Of a DNA stretch of 64,000 nucleotides, positions 21,371-32,949 are shown piece after piece; positions within the stretch are counted from its first letter, which is position 1, and the number at the start of each line of letters is the position of its first letter. Origin of the DNA: Scilla litardierei. Taxonomy: Eukaryota > Streptophyta > Magnoliopsida > Asparagales > Asparagaceae. The notes beneath the pieces are model-generated. The model was given only the letters and a program-made list of their open reading frames with translations, was not told the origin of the DNA and made no database searches. Where the stretch lies: positions 183,745,051 to 183,809,050 of the forward strand of contig CM061138.1 in assembly GCA_030789695.1 (NCBI GenBank), in the 5' to 3' direction. Made by a program: the position numbers and the translations under genes.

Positions 21371-22514
21371 CTAGGTCTCAGGGTGAGTGTCTCGAGGTGT
21401 AGCAGCAGATGAAATTGTCTCTGGATCAACAGGGGTATCCTCTGGAGGAGGAGGAGCAGTAGCAACACCCCGAGTAGCGGCTACGCCAGGGTGCAAGATA
21501 ATCTCAGTAATGTCAGGAGGAGGAGGCTGACGAGGCTAAGGAGGAACAAAACGCCTGATGTGCTCAGGAAAGGGCATACCCTGATGCTGAAATGATAGAA
21601 ATGCCAACTAATACAGACCAGAAACCATCTCAAACAGAATGTCATGAGAGGGAGGAGCAGATGTAGAAGGCTGGTCTGCATGAGGAACCGTGGAAGAAGA
21701 TGGAGCAGAAGTGGATTTCCTCTTCTTAGATGCAGACTGCAAAGCCGAAGAGGACTTCGACTTTGCAGAAGCATCTAGAAGAGGACCAAAAGGCACAAGC
21801 TCGTATGGAGACAAGTCAATCCCAAAATGACGAAAAACAAGTGTAAGAAGACCACCGTAAGGAATATGGGAGGAGAACGTAGTAAATTCGACCTTGTCCA
21901 TCCTATCGAGGAAGACACCGATCCAGTTTACGGACATGCCGGAGAAGATCGCGTACATACACCTAAGTATCTCCTGGGAAGGCTGGTCAAAAGATCCGTA
22001 CTTCGGCAGGATGTTGGACTTCACCACAAGGTGAACATCCCAACCCCTAGTCGAGAACATGGACGACCTAACACCAGAAGATAGAGTAGAGGGTATCACA
22101 TGGAACATGTCCCAAAGGACAGACTGATCAAGCTCATCAACATCTGAAATGGAGATATCAGCAGGAAGGGATCCAGTGAAGGGAATCCTAATAATGGTGC
22201 CTAAAAGAGCAGGATCAATGCGAATAGGAGTCCCCTGGACGACGGTGTCAATAACTCCAGTGGTAGCATACTCACCGCGAATGCGTTTAGCATAAAAAAG
22301 CTTAACCAAAAATGGATAAGCATGAGGGGACTCGCTCTGAGGGAAGCAAAAAAGGTCAGCCAAGCGAGTAGCAGATAAAATCTCAGATAATCTCTCAGCG
22401 GTGAAAGTGGGGAAGACAATGAATCGCTCTCTAAGAAGTTTGATCCCGAGAAGAGAGTGAAATTTTGCCAAGCACGCCTCATCTCGGCAAATGGGAATAA
22501 GGGGATCAGAGGCA
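21371..22514 (-). pseudogene. Env-like ORF of C, 3' part
   Basis: Downstream half of the extra ORF that SIRE-type elements carry after pol. On the minus strand it resumes at the junction with I (SDPLIPICRDEACLAKFHSLLG) and contains GEYATTGVIDTVVQGTPIRID, VELTTFSSHIP-like hydrophobic stretches, and a Lys/Ser/Pro-rich tail. In-frame stops occur at 21608 and about 21535, and the frame ends near 21371. I see no obvious membrane anchor, so an envelope role is only by analogy of position. It resembles plant transposon proteins of unknown function. Confidence 0.6.
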
Positions 22515-23544
22515 CCCCCAACTAGCGATTTGCTAGTCTCTAGCAAAAAGAGCGATTAATACGAATGATTAATAAAACAATAAATTCTATCAATCGATTA
22601 TGGCATGGCTCAATAATACGATTTCCAACATGATCTAGACTATCAATATACACAATCCATGCACAAGATCAATCACATGATATTTTCTCTAATTTAATTT
22701 GAATAAATAACATGCAAGCATCGTTTTGCGCAAGCGAAAGTATAACACGTCGTTATATTCTAGTTTTCTTGCTTCCAAGGAATTGGCATCTCAAAAAGTA
22801 ACCGTTCAAATCATGGGTATTGATGTTGCTTAGTATATTCACAACTTCTTTTTTATTATTAGTTCCGCGTAACGCGCATCAAGCAACATTTGCGGAAAAA
22901 TGTATAACTTGGATCGCTCCATCAAATGAGTGAGGTTCCGGTCAATGGCTCCCAAATCAGACGATAATAGGGCATTAGGCCAAAAAGGACCCCTCGGACT
23001 GTACTACTCGAGCCAACCAAGTTATTTATTAAGTGATACACTTATTCGTTTCATTCTTCATTCATTTCTTCATTTTTTTCTCCTTTTCTTTCTTTTTCTT
23101 TTTGAAAGCAACTCAATACCCATCAATATGAATATAAACATTAGTACCAATGGCCAAATTCCTCTACAACTTGAAGACTTTTCTTAATAAATCGTGTATA
23201 CTTAAGCTTTTTCATCACATTAGCATGCATGAAATAAATTCAAACTATTTCGAGATATTAATCATGGAAATTGAAAGTTTTCATGAATAGCATATTAACG
23301 GTAATTCCATGAAGGGAAAATAATTAACTCAAGCCATAAACAAATTTTAGAACTCAATTAATGCATAATCATCCGTACTTGGAGTGTATAAAGGAGTTTT
23401 CAATGATGCGATTTGGTGATTTATTCTTCTCAAAAAAAATCCTAAGGTCTCATACACACCCCCCAACTAAAGATGGACATTGTCCTCAATGTCGAAAGTG
23501 GTACGAGTTTAATCAAGCCAGCAACCTAGAAAGCATATAAAAAT
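22515..23544 (-). other. I 3' non-coding region, hairpin and polypurine tract
   Basis: AT-rich DNA with no gene. Minus-strand landmarks are CATTGAGGACAATG followed by TTTAGTTGGGGGG (23459-23494), matching the F motif at 5087-5120. At the end the hairpin TTTGCTAG-AGA-CTAGCAAA (about 22527-22546) is followed by GCTAGTTGGGGG (to 22515), where the 3' LTR should begin. Confidence 0.75.
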
Positions 23545-24258
23545 CTACACTACTGGAAAGAACACACCGTGATCAAATGGCGGATCCCGAATCTTTGATG
23601 GTGGAGGGAGTTGTTCAATTTGCTCCTTGCGCTCCTCGGCGATTATTTTTCCTCCAGAACCTAAATTGGACCCCAGCAACACAACTCCAAGCATCTCTAT
23701 AACTTGTTTGCCAATGTCCTGCGAGAGATGAGTTATGTCAGTCCAAATTAGTTTAAGATTCCTTTCAACAAAAATATTCCAAACGTAGTCATCAAAATAA
23801 TTGAAATAAATTAAAGCGAGTTGACGACTACTCCCTGAAAGATATGCACTATTCTCTGTATGATGCTCGATCGTTGGGGAGAGGGATAAATGATTTTGGG
23901 ATAAAACTGGAGGAGGGAATGGTTCTGGCTCCATGGCGATAATCTCAAAACCCTTGTCCCTAGTTGTGTCCTCCTCTCGTTCATCCAAAATTGCTAGCTC
24001 GTCCTCTCTTTTGCACACACTTTCTGCCATGTAGATATTTTTATTTGTGTCCTCAACGTGACATGGCTTGCTCGATTTTCCTGCAATAGAAGATAAACTC
24101 GTATTAGATTCTTGAAGTTGAATTTCAAAAGAATTATTTTCTTCTAAGCAAGTGGCAATCAAAGTAAGATTTTCAAAGGATTTCTGAATCTGCCGACTCC
24201 GAGCAAGGAAATTCTCTTGGAATTGATGGGATGTAGCCTCCTGTGTATGAATAATCAA
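23545..24258 (-). CDS. Uncharacterised ORF of element I
   Basis: An open frame of about 237 codons (first ATG at 24258) between the gag-like ORF and the 3' non-coding region. It is rich in Glu, Ser and Pro, with NLTLIATCLEENNSFE and SGSSRQLALIYFNYFDDYVW. The end (LGSGGKIIAEERKEQIEQLPPP) resembles tails found in plant LARD-type elements. No catalytic motif is seen. It occupies the place where pol would be in a full element. The frame upstream (24259-24357) has stops, so it may be a continuation of the gag ORF broken by mutation. Confidence 0.5.
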   Translation of the reverse strand: MIIHTQEATSHQFQENFLARSRQIQKSFENLTLIATCLEENNSFEIQLQESNTSLSSIAGKSSKPCHVEDTNKNIYMAESVCKREDELAILDEREEDTTRDKGFEIIAMEPEPFPPPVLSQNHLSLSPTIEHHTENSAYLSGSSRQLALIYFNYFDDYVWNIFVERNLKLIWTDITHLSQDIGKQVIEMLGVVLLGSNLGSGGKIIAEERKEQIEQLPPPSKIRDPPFDHGVFFPVV

Positions 24259-24357
24259 TTAAACCTCCTCTTTCAAGGATTGCAAAGGTACGTCTACGCT
24301 TTGCTCTTCTTGATCAAGGCACGAAGGCTCCGTTGAATCGCTCTCTGAAGTCTCTTA

Positions 24358-24666
24358 CATGGTTTCTTCATTTTCTTGCAGAGACTCCATGTATTCCCAC
24401 GCCTCTGTCGGTGTCATGACTCCCAAGAATTCCTGCAGCTGGGGTTGTAGTCCATTTAGGAAGGACTCCATAAGCTCTTCATTTGTGTACCCATGCCGCG
24501 GATAGCTCAATACTATGTCTGTGAACCTCCTCCAGGCCTGAAAGAAAGTTTCACAGTCAGTTTGATTAAAATTAACGATCTTGAGCTTCTCCATCCTATG
24601 TTTGTGTGCATTAGCGTACTTTGCATCATACAGATTGTTTGTGCAATAGAAATTCATATACTCCAT
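24358..24666 (-). pseudogene. gag: Gag-like ORF of element I
   Basis: It starts about 100 bases after the primer-binding site. It contains a Ty3-type retrotransposon gag core: DCETFFQAWRRFTDIVLSYP, ELMESFLNGLQPQLQEFLGV and EAWEYMESLQ. It ends at a stop after about 103 codons, well short of a full gag, and has no zinc knuckle. It would be part of the capsid protein of an Athila-like element. Confidence 0.8.
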
Positions 24667-24769
24667 TTTTAAAAATAAAAATAAAAAAACAAAAGTTTAT
24701 GTACAGTAAAGTGGAAAGATCTCACCGAAGGTCCTCTAAATGAAATAAACTGTGGTAACAAACCATTCC

Positions 24770-24790
24770 TCCCCGGCAACAGCGCCAAAA
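24770..24790 (-). other. Element I primer-binding site
   Basis: On the minus strand TTTGGCGCTGTTGCCGGGGA follows the LTR end after a few bases. This is the common primer-binding site type of Athila-like elements and fixes the orientation. Confidence 0.92.
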
Positions 24791-24793
24791 ACT

Positions 24794-26672
24794 TGGTAGG
24801 CCCAAAATAGTGCTTCTCTCAAGCGCAAGAGTCCGTACAAGTAATATAATCTGGGAGTCTAGATGTCGAATCCTCGGGAGGAAACCTATTGCAACCACAG
24901 CTCAAATCAAATAGAAATCCGACGAAAAGAAACTAACCACTTCAATAATGATGGTGATGATGGTGTGTAAGTGCGTGATGGTGATGTGCGAACAATACGA
25001 ACAAAGAAGAGTCGTGTATGAAAGTATCGACGAAAAGTATGCACATGGTATGGGTTCGTTAGGATCAATAATTCGTATTAACTTGGTTGACGAATATAAC
25101 ACAATGAATTCTCTTTTTGAGAGCAATTCACTGGAAAATACCCAATATAACTCAATGAATTCTCCTTTTGGGAGCAATTCATCGGAAGATGCCCTTTTGG
25201 GGGTTAAAGCACAATGTGAATAAAATCATTGCTAAAGTTATAATCTTACAACTACAGTATGAAACTCTCTTTTGGAGAGATCAAAACTCACCCTTTTGGG
25301 GCGATCATCAACTCAATCACTTCTTTTGGAAGATGAAAAAGACGATTTAATACTAAAGTTCACAACTTTATCAACGTTAACGATTAAGCACAATGAATAT
25401 TCAACCAAACGAACACAAATCATATCCCCTAACTACACCCAACCATGCACAATAGGAGTTTAGCTACTCATGGTGCAAGAACGATCTAGTTTAATATCAA
25501 AATACTTCAATCTAATAGCCAAATACAATAGAAAAGCATCAAATATGGGATAGAAGTTTAGAATTCATCACCAAATCTCCAAGATATACACCAAAACTCT
25601 CTGAAAATAAGAAGAATGGCCTCTGGAATTTTACATAATTTTTTCCTGGCGAAATACGGCTCCTAGAGCCTCCAATACCCCCAGAATACGCCAGAATTGC
25701 TTCAAAACCCCTAAAAATACGCTTATATAGGCTCATTGTGGGTTTAATAGGGTTAACGGGTTCAAACCCGTTTATTTTTCGCATCAAACCCGCTGAAACA
25801 AGTCGGCACAATCCACAGCCTTTGGATCGAGCGGGATTGGCTGTGGCGCTGCCACGTGTCCCTTAAACGGATCCGCATCCAACTTCGTTTCGAATTCCGC
25901 TCGAGATGAATCCTGACCGTCCGATCGCGGGATCGAACGGCTGTTCGTGGCTGTGTATCTACTCCGCCCTGCGCTGTGGCACGTCGTTTCCCGCCGTTGG
26001 ATGTCAATCCAACGGATATTATCGAGCCGCGTCGCCCCTTCATTGCAGCAGATGGATCGAATCTCAATGAACTCGATTGCGCCACGTCACCGCTCTTTTG
26101 CTGCATTCATGCTCAGCTGCGAGCCGTCGGATGAAAACGGGAGTTCACGAGATGACGCCATGTGTCTCCTCCGATTGGATCTGATCCGTCGTCGAGATTG
26201 GCTTGGGGCCGTTGGATCGAGATCCAACGGTCCGTATCGTGCAGCGACGGCCGCTTGTACGTGCAACAATTTTCGCCGTTAGATGACGATTGCACGGCCA
26301 TCATTGAGCCACGTGGCCCGCATTTGAGCTGACACGCGTATAAGCGGCCGTATTTCATATTTTCGGCCGTATTTCATGCGCATTTCCCCCTTTAATTGGT
26401 ATTCTACATTCAAAAATACACAATAATTAGCACAGATCTTAGAAAAATACAAATAAATAGACGTTGGAATCGTGAGATCAAGACCAAGTCATGAAAAATA
26501 TAAAAATTGCAGAAATACTCCGTTAATTGCTATTTTGTTCTCAAATAAGGTGTTTTCTCTAATAAATGATGGTGTATAAAATACAAACGTATTAGAGATC
26601 AATTTAGCATCATATGAGCACAAAATGGGGCTAAATGGGGGGTTAAATATGTAATATTGAACCCAAATCACA
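24794..26672 (-). repeat. Element I 5' LTR
   Basis: 1,879 bases; on the minus strand TGTGATTTGGG to GGGCCTACCA. TATA box CCTATATAAGC lies at 25721-25732. Upstream (25800-26350) are inverted pairs of CCGTTGGAT and ATCCAACGG. The right edge is inferred from TG/CA ends and the break in the env-like frame of C. Several short ORFs inside are not coding. Confidence 0.78.
25800..26350 (-). promoter_or_regulatory. U3 inverted repeats CCGTTGGAT/ATCCAACGG in I
   Basis: Repeated inverted pairs, for example GTTGGATCGAGATCCAAC (about 26211-26228) and CGTTGGATGTCAATCCAACG (about 25993-26012), together with looser forms (CCGTCGGATG, CCGTTAGATG) and GAGCC-ACGTGGC blocks. They start about 85 bases upstream of the TATA box on the transcribed strand. 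Confidence 0.7.
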
Positions 26673-26963
26673 CGACAGGGATTTATTCTGCAGAGCTCGA
26701 CACAGAGGGTGAAGGAGGAGCCTCAGCGCAAGGCTCATTGATGCGAACACCAACGGGCTTGCGCTGACGCTTGATGAGGGCTCAGCTTTAGATGAAGAAG
26801 ACCCAGAAGAGGGGGAATAACCCCGCGACGAGGATCGAGAGGGAGAATCAGCTTTCTTGGTTCGGGCCTTATAGGGTTGTTTGTTTTTGGCAGTTGTAGG
26901 CTTGGGAACCCTAGGGCGCTTAGAAACAATAGTCTTTCCCTTGTGCTTGGTCATGGGAGCCAT
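26673..26963 (-). pseudogene. Env-like ORF of C, 5' part
   Basis: ATG at 26963 (MAPMTKHKGKTIVSKRPRVP), then a Lys/Arg- and Ser-rich N-terminus (SPSRSSSRGYSPSSGSSSS). The frame shifts near 26760 and element I interrupts it at about 26672. The basic, Ser-rich start looks more like a nucleic-acid-binding or nuclear protein than a signal peptide. With the 3' part it would have been roughly 480 residues. Confidence 0.6.
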
Positions 26964-27845
26964 TGCACAATCAAACGACGATTTTGAAGGAAAACGCACG
27001 AGAGAGACAATGAACTAAAGAACCAACGAGAGGAAATCAAACCTAGTCGAAAGGCACGAAGAGTCAATCAATATCTGAGGGACATAATAGATAGAAGAGA
27101 CGATGAAAAATCACTGGAGGAGCGATCGACTGAGGGTTTGAATCGGGGAGACAAAGCGGTTTCTATCGGAGAAGAGAGAAACTTTCGATCGAAATGAATT
27201 CTCTCGACGAAATATCGAAGGGACAAATGAATCTGGGCCGTTGGATCAAAGAATCGATGACTCAGATCAAATGAGCGAACCGTCACAATAGGAGACAATC
27301 GACTGATGAACATTATTCAGTCGACTGATTGAATTGATAAGAGATAAGCTTAGGTTGACAGACAGTCGAATGTTGGGTAACATACAGTCGTCTGTCCGAG
27401 AGACAGTCGACTGTATTATACTCATCAGTCGACTGACTGAGAATCAATAAAATTGATGATAAAACAGAGACTACTGACGGAATAGACAGGTGCCTGATGA
27501 CTAAAATGCAGTCGCCTGTTGATGCAATAATCGACTGTAAATTTGTCATCAGTCGCCTGGGCGATAGATACAGTCTGCAGACAAAAGATATAGTAGGGCA
27601 GTTGACTGTCGAAGGAAAGACAGTCGTCTGTCCTGGTCCAAAAATGCACAGTGAGGTTAAAATCCAGAGGATATGCACAACTCACCCTAGGACCTATACT
27701 CTAACATAAACTCATCATAAAATCAATATCAAACGATAAATCATTTATACCATAAATCTCTTAAAACAATCTGAAAACTCATGTAATCAAAGAAATCTCA
27801 ATTGCCTTTCTTAAAACCAATATATGATATATCAAAAGAAGAGAG
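26964..27845 (-). promoter_or_regulatory. Pol-env spacer of C with a second CAGTCGACTG cluster
   Basis: A non-coding spacer between the RNase H end (27846) and the env-like ATG (26963). Between about 27297 and 27640 it holds CAGTCGACTG (27322, 27400 and 27425 regions) and variants CAGTCGTCTG, CAGTCGCCTG and CAGGTGCCTG, the same motif family as the U3 of C. The cluster lies 330-680 bases upstream of the env-like start. This layout would suit an internal promoter for the env-like ORF; no clear TATA box was identified. Confidence 0.6.
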
Positions 27846-30800
27846 TCAACATGATGATATGAGTTCAAAAGAGGTTATAACACGTAATTTGAACACCAAA
27901 ATTTCAGATTCACCCATAATTCCTAATTCTCCACACAACCTCACAAATGAATCTTCTTTAAGAGGTTTTGTGAAGATGTCGGCAATTTGTTTTTGGGTTT
28001 CAATGTACTCTAAGATGATGTCCTTCTTAGCTACATGATCATTGATAAAGTGGTGTCTCATATCTATGTGTTTGATACGGGAGTGATGTACCGGATTCTT
28101 GGAAAGACATATAGCACGTTGGTTATCAACCATGATAGGGCAAGTATCACAATTGACACCATAGTCTTTAAGAGTGTGTCTTATCCAAAGAAACTTGTGA
28201 ACATGCAAGATCCACGGTAATATATTCCGCCTCAGTCGTGGACAATGATACCGAGTTCTGTTTCTTGGAAAACTAAGAGACTAGGGAATTTCCTAGAAAA
28301 TGGCAAGTGCCACTAGTACTTTTCCTATCGGATTTGCATCCGGTAAAGTCGGCATCATTATATGAGATTAACTCATATGTGCTAGATTTAGGGTAAAATA
28401 ACCCATAATCTAAAGAATGATTGCAATAACGAAAAATTCGTTTAACCGTAATCAAGTGTGACTCTTTAGGTCTAGCTTGATATCTAGCATACAAGCATAC
28501 GGAAAACATGATATCGGGCCTACTGGCAGTTAAATAAAGTAAGCTACCGATCATACCTCGATATAGACAAACGTCTACATCTTTTCCGTTCTCATCCTTG
28601 TGTAGAAAGGTTGTCGTACTCATGGGAGTCCTTTTGCTTGAAGACGATTTCATCCTGAATCGCTTGATAAGCTCCCCTGTGTACTTGGTTTGATGTATAA
28701 AAGTCCCATCCTTCATTTGTAGAATTTGCAATCCAAGGAAATAGTTGAGCTCACCTATGTGGCTCATCTCGAATTCATCCTTCATGGACTTAGGAAATTC
28801 TTGACAAAGATTAAAGTTAGTAGAAGCAAATATTATTTCGTCTACATAAACTTGAATCAATAGGATGTCATTTTTCATAATCTTTAATGAAAAGAGTTGA
28901 ACCAACTTCACCCATTTTAAATCCTAAATCTAAAAGAAAGGTCTTGAGTCGGTCATACCAAGCTCTAGGAGCTTGTCTCAACCCATACAACGCTTTCTTA
29001 AGTTTGAAAACATGGTTTGGAAATTTTTCATGAATGAAACAGGGAGGTTGAGAAGCATACACTTCTTTTTCATTGACAATCCCATTTAAAAATGCACTTT
29101 TAACATCCATTTGAAATAGTTTGAAATTCTTATTAGATGCAAAAGATAAAAGTAATCTAATAGCTTCTAATCTAGCTACGGGGGCAAAGGAATCTTCGAA
29201 ATCGATACCTTCCTCTTGCCGGTAGCCTTGAGCTACTAACCTTGCTTTGTTCCTTGTGATGACCTCGTTCTCATCGATCTTGTTCTTGAAGATCCATTTA
29301 GTCCCAATAACTTGATGACCACTTGGAAGAGGAACGAGCTCCCAAACTTCATTTCTCTCGAATTGCATTAGTTCTTCTTCCATTGCCACTATCCAAGAGC
29401 TATTCTCACAAGCTTCTTGGATGGTCTTTGGCTCAATTGTAGCGAAAAATGCTCAATGAGAGAATTATTCAATTCTAGACCTTATTCGAACACCCACACC
29501 AATATCTCCAATAATTTGGTCATGTGGATGGTTGCGAACGATTGGGTAAGCTTTGGGTATTCCTGCATCACTTAGAACATCTTCAACAATCTCATTAGTA
29601 GTGTTAGTCTCAATAATTGAACCATTAATCTTGACATTACTAAGAGAATTACATATAGCTCTGCACTATCATCAATAACATGAGGAAAATCAAAATCTTC
29701 ATAAAATGATACGTGTAGTGATTCTTGATCGTTGAAGAGGTTTTGTTGTATATCCGGTAGGCCTTGCTACATGTGGAATATCTAACAAAGATTCCTTCAT
29801 CGGATCTTGGCTCAAATTTATCTAAATTACCAAAGGTGTTCTTGATAAAATATTTTGAACCAAAAACTCGAAAATATTTACCTTGAGGCTTTTTGTCATA
29901 AAATAACTCAAAGCAAGTTTTGTTCGTTCGGGGTCTCACTAGGATCCTATTGAGCACATAACATGTTGTGTGCGCCGCTTCTGTCCAAAATTGTAGTCCA
30001 AGATGACTATCATGGAGCATAGTACGAGCACACTCAATAAGATTCCTATTCTTTCTCTCTACAACACCATTTTGTGGTGGTGCCCGAGGAAAGGAAAAAT
30101 TGTGAGTTATCCCAGTGTCATCACAAAACTTTGTAAAAGACTTATTCTCAAATTCTCCTCCATGATCACTACGGATAGTGATAATGGTGGATCCTAAGAG
30201 ATTCTGAATCTTCTTTGCAAATATGGTAAACTCCTCAAAAGCTTCATTCTTATTAGTTAAGAATGAAACCCAAGTAAATCTAGAGAAGTCGTCAACGACA
30301 ACTAATCCATAATGAGCATTGCCCAAAGAAGTGGTTCTAGTTGGCCCAAACAAATCTAGATGAAGTAGTTCTAGGGGCCTCTTAGAAGTAATGCCTTCTT
30401 TAAGCTTAAAAGATGATTTACTAAGTTTACCTCTTTGACATGAATCACAAAATTTTTTCTTACTAAAAGCAATTTTTGGAAAACTTTTGACTAGATCATG
30501 CTTAACTAACTTATATCAGTGCTTGAAATGAACATGACCAAAACGGCGATGCCATAATAGTTGTTCATTTGTATTAGCAACTAAGCAATGTTCTACAGTT
30601 TTAGGCAAGCTCAAATAATAAATATTTTTACGCCTAACACCGGTAAATAAAACATGTGAATTAGAATCAACAATTTTACACATACCCTCTCCAAAGTTAA
30701 GCTTGTAACCTTTGTCACAAAGTTGACTAATGGAGATAAGGTTGTGACATAAACCACTAACTAAATATACATTAGTAATTAAAGGTTTGGAGGGGTTTCC

Positions 30801-31049
30801 GACTATACCTACTCCAATGATGGTTCCCTTTTGGTTACCTCCAAAAGTGACTGTTACACCATTCTTGATGCTAATCACTTCGAAGAGTAATGAAGGATCT
30901 TCCGTCATATGTTTGGAGCAACCACTGTCGAGAATCCATCCTTTCCTTTTAGAGCTAGCTTGACCTTTATAGCTCTCTTTCTTTCTTTTGGGTACCTACA
31001 TAATATATCATAAGCTCATGGTAACCAATTTTTGTTGGGTCCAAGGGGA
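27846..31049 (-). pseudogene. pol: Pol of C: protease, integrase, RT, RNase H (SIRE-like copia)
   Basis: In minus-strand order: protease region and GAG-pre-integrase (about 31049-30516, LLWHRRFGHVHFKH), integrase core (30353-29649, with DDFSRFTWVSFL, IRSDHGGEFE and PQNGVVERKNRN), RT (29389-28870, [55 protein letters not shown]), RT/RNase H (28911-28273, DADFTGCKSDRKSTSG) and a C-terminal tail (28208-27846, HIDMRHHFI, IADIFTKPL). Several frameshifts and stops separate the pieces. The catalytic pair reads YVDE where copia RTs have YVDD. The left end of D abuts the protease region at 31050, and the frame continues on the far side of D at 46066. Confidence 0.93.
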
Positions 31050-31054
31050 TTAGC

Positions 31055-31396
31055 TGATGTAGAACACGAACGATTTAGGGATTTGGGGAAGAAAATATCT
31101 TGGCTTCACACCAATGGATCCAGGGCTTCGCACCAAGGAGAGGACCTTTCACAGGTTTGGGGGAAAATAGCTTTCAAACTTTCCTTGATATCAAAGTATC
31201 ACGTTACACGGCTTTAAATAGAAAAACAAACCCTCAACCCTCACATCCTACCCAATGTGGGACTAAAACCCAAAGAGAGAAAAAAATACATTCCAAATCT
31301 TCAAAATGGGCTTGGGCCCATCCATAATGAGCTGGTCTGAATACGATGCCTCCTGCGCGTGTAAACCCTAATGTCCCCATCAACTCTCCCCGGGTG
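31055..31396 (-). repeat. Element D 3' LTR and polypurine tract
   Basis: LTR 31055-31382; on the minus strand TGATGGGGAC to CTACATCA. The tract CCGGGGAGAGT (about 31383-31394) precedes it. A TATA-like CTATTTAAAG is near 31212-31222. The U3 includes GGGCCCAAGCCC near 31310. Confidence 0.9.
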
Positions 31397-31429
31397 GGAA
31401 GAACTCGGCTCCGACGAGTGAAAGGCCTG

Positions 31430-32949
31430 CTGGCTGTCATGGTGCTCAAGCAAATCTGGATCTAGCCTTTGGAGTTCTGTTCTGGTAACCCAACTACAGT
31501 CTGATTCTGGCCGGCCTTACCAACTCACCAAGTAAAGCCGATAACCACCATGCCTGGTTGATATAACCTGTTCATCTAATATACGGTCAATCTGCTCTCT
31601 ATGTGGATGTATGGGTGGCAAAGGAGTAGGCGGAGGAATAGCAGGGATACTCAAGTCATCTTGGGAGGGCTCAAAGAATGAGTCTGTGGGTATAGCTGCT
31701 GGACCTTTATAAGCCACTAGATCTTCAATATTAAAAGTTAAGCTTATCCCATAATCTGTAGGAAGATCTATCACATATGCATTAGAACCAATTTTCTTTA
31801 AGACTTTGAATGGGCCAGCACTACGAGCCTGCAGTTTCTTCAAGGTTCCAGGAGGCAACCTTTCAGATCTGAGTCGCACCATAACATAGTCACCTTCATT
31901 AAACTCTTTGAAGCGCATGTGAGTATCTGCAATGGCCTTATATTTTTCATTGCTAGAATGAATTCTCCTGCTGATCTCTTTATGCAAGTCATGAATGTGT
32001 TGTGCAAATGACTCAGCTGACTTAGACACTCTATGATGATGCAACATGGGAATGAGGTCTATAGGCTTTCTAGGTTTGTAACCATGAATTACCTCAAATG
32101 GACTCATACCAATGGACCTATTTATTGACCCATTATATGCGAACTCGGTAGTGGACAATATCAGATCCCAATTCTTAGGATTTTCACTCACTAAACACCT
32201 GAGAAGATTCCCTAAACTACGATTCACTACCTCAGTTTTACCATCAGTCTGGGGGTGGTAAGCAATGGAGAACTTGAGCTTAGTGCCCATCATATGCTAT
32301 AGGGTTTTCCAGAAGTAGCTCATGAATTTTACATCCCTATCAGACACTATGCTCTTGGGCAGAACATGGAGACGAACAACCCCATCAAAGTAAAGCTTGG
32401 CAATGTGTGAAGCGTCTAAGGTTTTGGAGCAGGGTATGAAGTGTGCCATCTTCGAGAATCAATCCACAATGACAAAAATTGAATCGTGCTTTTTAGGTGT
32501 CGTGGAAGTCCTAGCACGAAATCCATACTAACGTCTTGCCAGGGACAATCTGGCACAGGTAAAGGTGTGTAGAGGCCAGTATTCTGCTTTCTATGCTTAG
32601 CCATCTGACAAACTCGACATTGCCCCACCAGGGTGGCAACATCCCTCTTAAGGCTCGGGCAATAAAACTGACTCTCTACTGACTCAATCGTCTTATCTCT
32701 CCCAAAGTGCCCTGATAAACCTCCAGCATGTATCTCCCAGACAATAAAATCTCTCACAGAAGTACGTGAGATACATAACTGTGTGACCCTAAAAAGATAC
32801 CCATCCTGCAGGAAATAACTATCTTGCTCACGTACTAACTCATCCTGAAGGATAGCAAAAATCTCGCTAAAGTCCGGGCACGACATGTAATCTTCCTTAA
32901 TCCTCTCGAATCCTATCACCTGAACACTCATAGCAGATAGTAGAGCCAC
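31430..32949 (-). pseudogene. int: Integrase and chromodomain of D
   Basis: HHCC zinc-binding N-terminus at 32949-32416 (HAGGLSGHFGRDKT then CRVCQMAKH), start of the catalytic core (DVSMDFVLGLP), a gap with frame changes, then 32293-31517 with the core end (FSIAYHPQTDGKTEVVNRSLG) and GPF-type C-terminal segment (LQARSAGPFKVLKKIGSNAYVIDLP). A chromodomain follows (IDRILDEQVISTRHGGYRLYLVSW), broken by a TAA directly after the Trp and resuming as GRPESDCSWVT and RLDPDLLEHH to about 31440. Chromodomains direct integration to heterochromatin marks. Several stops make it inactive. Confidence 0.9.

Larger units (their letters stand above)
22515..26672 (-). mobile_element. Element I, Athila-like LARD-type element with a single LTR
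   Basis: On the minus strand: 5' LTR (26672-24794), primer-binding site, gag-like ORF, a second ORF, 3' non-coding DNA with a CATTGAGGACAATG motif, hairpin and polypurine tract ending at 22515. The expected 3' LTR is absent: the next bases are the env-like ORF of C. No matching target duplication was found. Pol is missing, so it is non-autonomous. Confidence 0.8.
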
